DNA of 64,000 nt from Selaginella moellendorffii (Eukaryota > Streptophyta > Lycopodiopsida > Selaginellales > Selaginellaceae). The translations under genes and the position numbers were made by a program. Below the pieces are notes generated by a model. It did not search any database. It had not been told where the DNA came from and worked only from the letters and a program-made list of their open reading frames with translations. The stretch's first letter is position 1. Each line of letters opens with the position of its first letter. Shown piece by piece: positions 55,277-64,000 of this stretch. The stretch is taken from contig NW_003314282.1 in NCBI RefSeq assembly GCF_000143415.4, positions 577,153-641,152 on the forward strand, read 5' to 3'.

Positions 55277-56542
55277 ATGGAATTCTCAAGAGATTTTGGT
55301 TATGTTCCAGCAGCAGGAGGCGATCACGAGAGAATTTTTTCGTATCAGCATCATCACTCGGAGGAGGAGGAGCATGATCACCACAGCCGCCTGAGAGTGT
55401 TCTTGCCGAGCTGCGCCGCCGACTCATACGTTTCTTCCTCCTCTACTGCCGCCGCCGCTGCTTCCACGGCCGCGCACAACGATTCCTCCTCGGGTTGGCA
55501 GACTATGCTCGTCCACAGCCGGCCGCAACAGCAGCTCCTCAACATCTTTCCCGATCACCACGACGATCACTGCGACCAGCTTGGAGCAGCAGCAGCAGTG
55601 GAGATGGAGCACAATCAAATGCGTTTCCACAGCAACGTGGAAACGATCCAAAGCTACCATGGTTTCCAGCACCACCACCAGGTCTACGATCACCACTACG
55701 CTCCTCCGGACGAATCGATCTATCACAACAACAGCAGCAGCAGCACGACGAGCAGCACCACCGTGAGCTATCACCGCGATCAATCATCTCACGAGGAGGA
55801 GCTCCTGATCAAGCCGGGAGGAACATATGGTCAAGGAGGGGCTCATCACCAAGCTCACCACTTCTCGTCCCTGTATCAATACGAGCATCTCTTCTACAAG
55901 GTGGTGACTCCCAGCGATGTCGGCAAGCTCAATCGATTAGTGATCCCCAAGCAGCACGCCGAGCGCTGCTTCCCGCTGGATCCATCGCTCCGCAAGAAGG
56001 GACGCTTCCTCTCCTTCCAGGAGTCCTTCACTGGGAAAGTGTGGTGGTTCCGCTACTCGTACTGGAACAGCAGCCAGAGCTACGTCTTCACCAAAGGATG
56101 GATTCGCTTCGTCAAGGAGAACAAGCTCAAGGCCGGAGACATCGTCTCGTTTGAGAGAGGATCGTCCAGGCACGAGAATTTCTACATCAGTTGTAGGAAG
56201 CGGCCGAGAACTCCATCGGATGATCCGGGCACTGTCTCTACTCCTGCCGATCCCGCGCTTCTCCAGATGCTGTCATCGAGCCAGCAAGATCATGACGATC
56301 ACTCCCCGCAAAAGTACGAGTTTTTCCACAAGGAGGAAGATCACGAAGAGGACGAGGAGATGGACGTGGATCGAGAGGAGGACGAGGACGACAATGTCAC
56401 GGGCTCTACATCTTCGTCCCAGCAACACCAGCAAGCCATCAAGCTCTTCTCCTCGTCTTCCTCGTCGTCGACGCGATTGTTTGGAGTGGATCTGGCCGCC
56501 ATGTCCACCACATACTGCTGTTCTTCAGCGGAATCCACCTGA
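55277..56542 (+). CDS. B3-domain transcription factor, NGATHA/RAV-like, with repression motif
   Basis: Predicted nuclear DNA-binding regulator, single exon, 421 aa. The frame is open to 55250, but the first ATG is 55277 ([11 protein letters not shown]), chosen as the start. MEFS-type openings are seen in NGATHA proteins. The N-terminus has His, Ser, Ala and Gln runs. The B3 domain is at about residues 203-309: [61 protein letters not shown]. An acidic region ([20 protein letters not shown]) precedes RLFGVDL at 400-406. No AP2 domain. Compared with its divergent partner, the B3 core is highly similar while the flanks differ in length and in homopolymer type. Confidence 0.94.
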   Translation: MEFSRDFGYVPAAGGDHERIFSYQHHHSEEEEHDHHSRLRVFLPSCAADSYVSSSSTAAAAASTAAHNDSSSGWQTMLVHSRPQQQLLNIFPDHHDDHCDQLGAAAAVEMEHNQMRFHSNVETIQSYHGFQHHHQVYDHHYAPPDESIYHNNSSSSTTSSTTVSYHRDQSSHEEELLIKPGGTYGQGGAHHQAHHFSSLYQYEHLFYKVVTPSDVGKLNRLVIPKQHAERCFPLDPSLRKKGRFLSFQESFTGKVWWFRYSYWNSSQSYVFTKGWIRFVKENKLKAGDIVSFERGSSRHENFYISCRKRPRTPSDDPGTVSTPADPALLQMLSSSQQDHDDHSPQKYEFFHKEEDHEEDEEMDVDREEDEDDNVTGSTSSSQQHQQAIKLFSSSSSSSTRLFGVDLAAMSTTYCCSSAEST

Positions 56543-59500
56543 TCCACATCCAAAGGTGGGATTTTGAGACAATGGGTCGGTGGATCGATGCATTGGGTCT
56601 CGTGGGTCGTGGCTCAATTCCCCGCTAGCGTCTGGAGGGAGCCGAATTGCAGCGACAGAGATTCGAGAATGTTGGTGTTTTTCTTTGCTGTTTATGGAGA
56701 ACTCCGTTGGTTGTTCTTGGCTTGTCTTGGTTTTGGGCTCCAATTCCAGCGTCCAATTCCTTTCTCGTTTTCGTGCTTGTCAATGGAGAGGAATTGAATT
56801 GAATGAGCGGCCATTATGCTCCAGATGTGTTGCGCGGAGGAATAGAATATTTCATACTATGCACGTGGAATCACGAATTGATTCCTTCTTCTCCTTCCTT
56901 TCGCCCATCCCATGGAAGGAAGAAACTTAAAGACGCGCTTAATCTCTCTCTCTCTCTCTCTCGCCAGTAGCGCTAGTAGTATAGTACGTGAGAGCAGAAT
57001 CATTCCTTTATTCTCCATAGCCAGCGACACATCATCGTATCCAATAGGGAAAATTTGAAAGGGGAGCTCTCATGGCGATGGCGACGTCAAAACTTACGGC
57101 ATAGTTTCACAGCGCGAGATATCTTCTATCAGATTTGCGACTTGGCGAGAGCCAGCTCTTCATCGTTTCTTTCTATTCTCCTCTCAATCTCTCATCCCGC
57201 GGGAGATGAGAAGAAAAGATGTCTGTCGAGCCATAAATCTGTGCCAGCACCAAGAACAAAGAATCAGTCAGCGAGAAGCAACACATTTAGTACTTAACTG
57301 TAAGAGCAGCAGCCAAATTCAAAGCTCTACTCCTCCACCGCCATGTCCTAGACAGCAACAAGTAGCAGCATTTCGACGACGACAATTATCCCTTGCTCCA
57401 AGTTGCACAACACAGTTCGTCCTCCTAGTTTAGCTTCTGGTAATGTGTCGCTCGTCGGTCTCGAGAGCTAGAAAGAAAGAAAGATGGTTAGACGAATGGA
57501 GAGAAATCTTAGCATCTTGCGCCTACCTCAAGTCGGACCGGCCTAGCTCGAGCGAGGAGAAGACCTCGCTATCATAGCTCTGCGACTGCTACACTACTAC
57601 TCGTCTTTCGTTCTTTCTTTCCTGCTCGCACACTGGCCTCTGACTCCACAAAGTAGAGCGCTCCAAGTGCTGCTGTGTGCTTTGTTTGCTGCCATGCAAT
57701 GCAATGCATGCTCTTACGAGAGGAGTCGAGCTTTTAACCGGTGGCGTAAGCTCCATTGAGTAAGTGTCCAAGGAAGAGAGCTCGAGCCACCTACGGAAAC
57801 GCAAAAGTTCGCTTAGCGAGCGAGAGAGAATAAACAACGAAGAAAAGGAGAGCGCTCTTCTTTACCTCGAGATAACACTGGAGGAGACGAAGGCGGAGGT
57901 GTTGTACTAGTCGTGGTAGTCGATTCGGAAGACAGGATATGATTGAAGGTCGTGATGCGTGCACGTAGCTATATACTTTTGCTGCCGGTACGTTCTTCTC
58001 GCTCTTTTCCCCGCTCGCCATTCATATTTATTCAGAGAGTCGCGTGTGCCTTTGGAGGAGACCTCTTCTCTTCACTTCCTGTTTAGAACCCCACCACCGA
58101 TGCAAAGCCCCCGTGTGTAGAGCTAGAAAAGTGAGAAAAGCAAAAAAGTGCTGCTCGCCCTGTAAGTAGCTGCCTGGCTCTACACTAATTCTCAAGCTTG
58201 CTTGCCTGCCTGCCTGCCTGCCTCTTGTTGGAGTGTGGAAATGAGCCGAGTAGCTAGCTCGTAACTCAACTTAGTATTAACTGGTGTTCTCGATTGCTTG
58301 CTTCGTCTTGTTCTCTGTGGAGATGAAGAGTCCAACGAGCAAGTAAAGTAGCGTAGCTTCGCAATCATGGCAACTGAGAGCTCTAACTTTCAATCCACCC
58401 CATTGCACTTGCACTGACACAAACCGAATAAACTCTCGTCCCCAAAAATCACCAGGCTTGCTTTTGTGCAACAAACAAACTGGAACCATGGAGCACGCGA
58501 AAAGCATCCTGAATCATGTCGGCTTTAGACCCGGGTTTCGCAAGCAAAGAAAGTGCAACCTGAGCCACACTGTCTGGTCGTGTTGTATAGTTCTCTGAGC
58601 ACTCCCCCAAAGTTTTTAGTTCTTCTCTCCTCCCCTTTTTATTACTTCCGCTGTTCTTCCTCCTTGTCTGTAAGTATAGTATATTTTTCCTCGGCCTTGC
58701 CTTACCCTGCCTGCCAATCTGAGCTATCTACAGAGGTGCCCCCCAAGATCTCTTGAGCAAATCCAAGCTCCCGGAAGTCAAGGACCGCAGACGACCGTTG
58801 ACGAACTCCTGGACTTAAAAAACCTGTGAAGAGTTTCCACTGTTGGTGCACGTGACGTGAACACGTATCGTAACTTGAGCCACTTTGTTCCGTAAGCTAA
58901 GAGCTACTTAGCGTGCCTGCCTGCCGACAGAAGTCCAAGTAGCTAAAAGCCATTTGGTCGCTTCTCATCCCCTTCTCTTTAGATCACTTAAAAGAATCCC
59001 GAAAAACTGGCCCTGCTTGATCCTTGAGCTCTTCCACCCAGCAGACTTTCCTGTGTAGCTTAAGCAGTAGCCTGCCCTGCTCGAACGGAAAACGGACGTG
59101 CGAGAAAAAAAAATCCCCCCTCCCGGAACCCCTGCTGTGGCCGTAGTAAGTTGCAAAGTACGTCCAAGACCTGTCCACATTGTCCTCACCTGACTTTCAA
59201 CACCGCAGCTAGCTAAGCTCTCATCCATCATGGCTACTGCCTGCCCTTTTGTGGCTCCTCTCATTTCTGCAGGTAAAACTTAAAAATCAGCCGCATAGCC
59301 ACGAATCATCACCTCACTTGCCTTCTCTCGCATCGCTCTGAATCCGTCCGTTCCCCCCAGCCCCACTTCTCCCTCCCCCTCTCTCTAGTATAAACTCATC
59401 AGCACCACGCTGCCATTAAGAAAATCAGTCAGAGACGCCAAGCAAAAGCGACCACCACACACACACTATACCTCCACTGACTAACTGCATTTTGGCCATC

Positions 59501-59834
59501 CCCGCGCTCTTCTCATGATCACTCACTTCGCTATCGCCGCTTCCAGCATAACTCTGACCATTTCCATCGATGGCCAAGATCTTCCTCTCCCACTTGCTGC
59601 TTCCTGCAAAGCCAGTATGACGACGAATCAGACCGCCTTTCTGTGAGAAGAAAAAAGAAAAGCAAGTTCTTTCGATCTTACTTACGACTGAAAGTGCTTT
59701 GCTAGTTCTCCTTGCGAATCGGTTCGACTGTAACGCGGAACGCCTGAGCAAGAGTTGCGTAACATACTGAGACATCACGATTGGTAAAACAAGAAACTGG
59801 AGCGCTTTTGAGTACCTGGATCCAGCACAGCGTA
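56543..59834. other. Intergenic, 3' of the B3 gene and 3' of the coiled-coil gene
   Basis: About 3.3 kb holding the 3' UTRs of two convergent genes. CT microsatellites occur near 56945-56962. A (CTGC)n-like stretch is at about 58203-58222. A short ATG frame at 59230 (MATACPFVAPLISA) ends at a GCAG|GTAAAA donor-like site and might be a first exon, but nothing downstream supports it. No gene or RNA recognised. Confidence 0.45.
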
Positions 59835-62800
59835 CTATATCTTCGCCATAGTAACCGTAGCTGCAATCCAAACGTGGATCGCGATCCAGTACACAATAAG
59901 TGACAACCGGGCAACAGGCTGCCTCATAAGAAGTCTGCCAGCCGAAATACTGCCAGGAAAAGCGGAAAGCTCAGCAAAAAAATATTAGACAATTTGTTCC
60001 ATACCTTAATTCATCAACCCGGTCACCAATGTGATGGCTAGCTTTGGGAAGGAACCGTATCATTCCAAGAGACTTAAAGGCGTTTCCTAAATGTCCTTAG
60101 ATGTTAGAAAATATGATATGAGGACTTTTCAAAGCTTCGTTACCTTTCTCCTCAATTTCCATAGTCTGTCCGGCATCCATATCTATAGCAACTTGGTCTC
60201 CAACGACCATTTTCTTCTGTGCTCGTATATGTGGAGCACTCGGTACAGTCATATGCTTTGGTTGTTCCTGCAAACAATAATCAATATCCAGCTTACAAAT
60301 TTCAACTGCAACAGAGTACGTACCAGCTCCTCGATCTCGCTCACGGAAGGTACCGGCAAAAACTTGTCTTTCAATTTTTGCAACTCCGAATCCTTTGTCT
60401 TGATGCTAAGTTGAAGGTTCTCGTTTTCATGCAGTAACCGTTGAACTTGAGCATCTAGCAAATCAACAATTTCTTTCGGTTCGGATAGTAGCTGCTCCCC
60501 TCGTTGTCCAACAGCAGCCTTTGCAGTCAAAGCTTTCAGACTTCTTTCCAACTGCATCGAGTTTTCGGTTCTCTGCTTCAAGTCGTTTTGAAGAATTTCG
60601 ACTTTCTGATTAAGAGCAGTATGTTCAGCATGGCGGCTGTCCAGATTCATCTGAAGTCTTTCAATCTCAGCAAGCATCGCTTCGCACTGCTGTTGCAGTT
60701 CCTTGAACTTGTTCACAGTAAATGTGAGCTTTCCAACAGCCTTGTTGCGTGACGTTTCCATGTTGTCCATTGCCAAGTGATTCTGCTCTATCAGAGTCTC
60801 GAGTTCTTCAACTCGGTCTGTAAGTTCTTCGAGCTGCTTGAATTTCAAGTCACTCTCACGCCGCAGCGACTCGATTTCTGGGAACAGACACAGTCACTAA
60901 CAAGCACGAGAGCTATCTGAAATACTAAAAAGTACCTCGATCTTTGGAGGATATTTCCAGCTGATATGAAAGCAAATCCTGCTCCTTTGTCTCTAAAGCT
61001 TCTGTCGTTTCCTTTCTCCGAGATGCGATTTCCGTTAGAATTTCATGTAAAAGCTGCTTAATGATGGACGCGCTCTCAAGAATAACAGCAAGCTCAATAT
61101 CTTGAGCACCTTTCATGAGCTCGAAGCCTGTCTTGAACATTTCTGACGTGTTCATTGAAGCTGGTTTAAAAAGACGAACCTGCAAAATAATCAAGAAAAT
61201 AACCACATGAAGCAATTACACGACTTAGCTCGTACCTTGTCTTCGTGATCATCCCAGCTTGATGGTTTCTTTGAAAACACCTTGGTATCCCTGTCAAGCC
61301 AAAGGAGCTGCTGAAGTGATGCTAACAACATATCCACATCTGTCAAAGTCGCCAACTTCTTCGCAAAATTTTCCGATTGAAGCGCAAGGATTCTTGTAAG
61401 ATCTTCCGTTGCAGAAGACAGCTCTTTCTGAAGCCTGTTGTTTTTCTCTTCCATGGTGATCAAAGAGGCTGTTAAACGAGTTTCACTCGCCTCGAACTCC
61501 TTTAATCTTGCGGCTTCCCGTTCCAACTCCAGCCATGCGTGTCTCTTAGACTCCTCCAGCAGCTGTTTCTCTTCAAGTGTTTCGGCACATTTTCGTCTCA
61601 GAACGTTTAACTCCGCAGCCAACTTCTTCTCCCTGGCACACGATTCTTGAAGTAAAGTCTTGCAGGAATTTATTTCCTCTTGCTTCGAGCATGCTCCAAT
61701 TTCCATCCCTAGAATAGTAGCTTTCAGGGCTTCCTGCTTTTCAACCGAGGACTTCTGGATGCTCTCCACTTGCAAGAGCTTTTCTTTCACAGACGCTTCC
61801 AAAGCACTAAGCTGCTTGTTCGAACGTTCAAGTTCTTCCGACTTCTGAGCTAGCAGCTGCTTTAAGTCATCCCGCTGCTGAGCCACGCCTTTCCCTTTCT
61901 TAACCGCGAGGCCCAGCTTTTCTCTCACTGTTGCCAGTCTTTGCTCTGATTCCGCCATCCCTCGCTGGAAACGATCCATTGCAGAATCCAGCTCCTCTTT
62001 TATCTGCTTCACTTCGAGAACTACGTGGTTCTTTTGGTCTTGTAAGTTCTTCATCTCCTCTGTTCTGCTCGAAAGCTCAGCTTGCAGCTCCAACTTTGAG
62101 TCCTCCAAAAGTTTCTGCTGCAGTAGAAGTTCCTCGTTCGTCTTAACGCTCGCAGCGAGCGTAGCAATGAGAGTGCTGACGCAGTGATCGAGTTCCGTAA
62201 ATTCCTCACTTTCTGCAGTAGTGCTCGTGGCCATCTCGTCCAACAAAACGCTTGACAGCCTCACCCGCAAGCCATGCAGCTTCGCTTCAAATTCGCCAAC
62301 CTTCATTTCCATCGACTGCCGGTCCGTTTTTTCTTGAGAAAGGATTCTCTCGAGCTTGCTGTATTCTGATCTTGACGTTTCCAAAGTTTGAAGTGCATTG
62401 TCCTTCTCCAACGTTAGGCTTTTCAGCTCTTCCTTCAGAAGCGCAATCTTCTCTTTCGATTTCATCACCTCTGTCTCTGCACCCGATGCGCGTTCTCGAG
62501 TCTGTAAGAACTCGCCAGCGAACAAGTTCCCCTTTACGGCAGGGTTAAGTTTTTCGAAGTCCACCGGGACGATCCAAGCGGTGGAAATGATGTCCCCTAT
62601 TTTCTGTATGCAAGCGTTCTTTTCCTCGCAAGACGTTATGAGTAACTTTTGCTGCTTTTCGCAATCAGCTAGCTGCTGCTTGCATGCCGAACAAGAAACT
62701 TCCAGATCAGCCACTGTCTGCTTCAACGCGTCGCGTTCCTCAGTATGCCGCTTACCGCTGCTTGCAGCAATCTGTGCGTCTTTTTCCGCCCTAAGAGCCA

Positions 62801-64000
62801 CTTCTTTGGACTTCTCTAGCTGGAACTGGAGCTGCTCTCGAACTAAGTTCGCGGTAGCAAGATCCTCCTGCATGACCCGTACTGTCTCAAGTATCTCGGC
62901 CTCTTGTTTGGCCATCGACTGAGCGGCGAAGTCTCGCTCCAGTTTCACAGAAGTAAGTGTCTCGTCAAGATTGGCGACTCGCCGTCTCAATTCACCACAT
63001 TCTTTCGAAAGCTCGTCAAACTTATTCTTCGCTTCTTCCTGGCACGTTTCTAGTTGGAGTCGCAGCTGTTCACCAAGTAGATTGGCTTGAGAAAGCTCGT
63101 CCAATAGACTCTGTTCTCGTTCCAGCAAACGAGTGACTTCCGCTTTAGTCTGATTTGCTGTCACCACGTCCGACTGCTGTTCGAGTCGCAAAGAAGTAAG
63201 TTCTTCGTTGAGATCGATTTGCTGTGAACGGAGCCTTTGTAGCTCCTCTTCACTCTTCTTAACCATGTCGATCAGTGCAAGAACACAAGTTTCCACGGAG
63301 GTGTTTTCGCCAGAGTCTTCAATCACATTCGCCACCAATCTTTTCACGTTCTCGGTCTGATCCGCAAGCTTCTTCTCCAACAAGCCAAAACCTGACTGTA
63401 GCTTCAAGTTGTCCTCGTCTAATCGTTCGGCATACGTCTCATGCAAAGAAGCCAACTCCTCTAGCTCGCGGACAAACTTTTCCTCGTGAGAAGTCAACCG
63501 ACTATCCAAAGTGCATAAAGTGTCCAGGTAGCCGTCCTCAAGCCGTCCAAGCCTTCCAAATGCTATATGAAGTCTAGATTCCAAGACGTCCTTGCCAAGA
63601 GCTTCCTTCTCACTGGAGTTGTCAAGTTGTTGTTCCAGACTCCGAATCTGCTCTTCAAGAAACCTGCTTCTGTTTTCGTATGAAGATTTTAAACCTGAGT
63701 TTTCGTCTTGCAGGTCCTCCACACGTTTCCTCAGGTCTTCTATCATATCAGACTTGGCCGTAAGTTCTTTGCTTGAAGACTTCTGAAGCGCCAGGAGCTG
63801 ATCTTTCAAAGCTTCGAGTTCTACCGTCATCTCCTTCTGTGATTCTTCCAACGTAACATGCGTAGTCCGAAGTTCAGCTTCACCAACCTTGAGATCTTGC
63901 AGAGATGTAAGCTGATCCAAGAGACGAGAATTCTCCGCAACTAGCGCATCAACCTTTCCCCGAATAATTTTTTCCTGCTCCTCCGTGCTCTCAACACGTT
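59835..64000 (-). CDS. Large tail-anchored coiled-coil protein (TNO1-like), 3' part
   Basis: Predicted long coiled-coil membrane protein, probably a Golgi/TGN tether. Exons on the minus strand: beyond 64000-61236, 61179-60936, 60877-60324, 60267-60144, 60086-60005, 59949-59835; all junctions keep frame, giving about 1290 residues in the window. The sequence is almost entirely heptad-rich Glu/Lys/Leu/Gln coiled coil (for example ELEALKDQLLALQKSSSKEL). The last exon ends GRLLMRQPVARLSLIVYWIA then IHVWIAATVTMAKI-stop: one hydrophobic segment at the very C-terminus, as in tail-anchored proteins. This layout fits plant TNO1 (a SYP41-interacting TGN protein), but long coiled coils are easy to mis-assign, so the subfamily is inference. 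The N-terminus lies outside the window. Confidence 0.85.

Noticed and set aside
59425-59871. 148-codon minus-strand ORF overlapping the last coiled-coil exon.
   Set aside because: The conserved-looking tail-anchor frame ends at 59835. The longer ORF is a different frame running into the 3' UTR, kept only as a low-interest alternative-frame note.

Overview
This window looks like nuclear DNA of a land plant, most likely a lycophyte such as Selaginella. The gene content is plant: a type IIB Ca2+-ATPase, a U-type cyclin, MGDG synthase, PPR proteins, an XTH, phytochelatin synthase and NGATHA/RAV-like B3 factors. Introns are very short (about 45-70 bp) with clean GT..AG borders. The species is inferred from gene style and was not checked by any search. 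There is one 100-N assembly gap (27851-27950).

Left gene island (1-16 kb), in order: the 3' end of an ACA-type Ca2+-ATPase (+), a U-type cyclin (+), MGDG synthase (+), a long PPR gene (+), a hevein-GH18 chitinase (-), a shorter PPR gene (+), an XTH (+) and a nepenthesin-like aspartic protease (-). After these come a tRNA-Val-like pseudogene and a shredded remnant of a phytochelatin synthase 5' end.

Middle (16-45 kb): no intact gene. About 16-20.8 kb is AT-rich and contains a decayed minus-strand coding region. About 20.87-43.85 kb is a nest of LTR retroelements that can be resolved with six perfect 5-bp target-site duplications. An old element (A2, +) carries a solo LTR (C), a TRIM-like element (C), a chimeric solo LTR (D) and a 1.6 kb LTR (B1). 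B1 is itself split by a young, complete, non-coding LTR element (A1, -). Next follow a Gypsy gag/protease pseudogene and a third A copy (A3) interrupted by a second solo LTR B (B2). B2 provides an empty-site reference for the A1 insertion and for the assembly gap.

Right gene island (45-64 kb): a dead aspartic-protease copy (-), a tRNA-Leu-like pseudogene, an intact phytochelatin synthase (+), a divergent pair of B3 genes (- and +) about 5.4 kb apart, and the 3' part of a large tail-anchored coiled-coil gene (-) that runs off the window.

The main biological inference is that the two islands carry duplicate copies of an [aspartic protease (-) / phytochelatin synthase (+)] pair. The left copy kept the protease and lost the synthase; the right copy kept the synthase and lost the protease. 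About 30 kb of nested retroelements now separates them.

All coordinates, splice sites and repeat borders were worked out by eye from the sequence. No alignment or database search was run.
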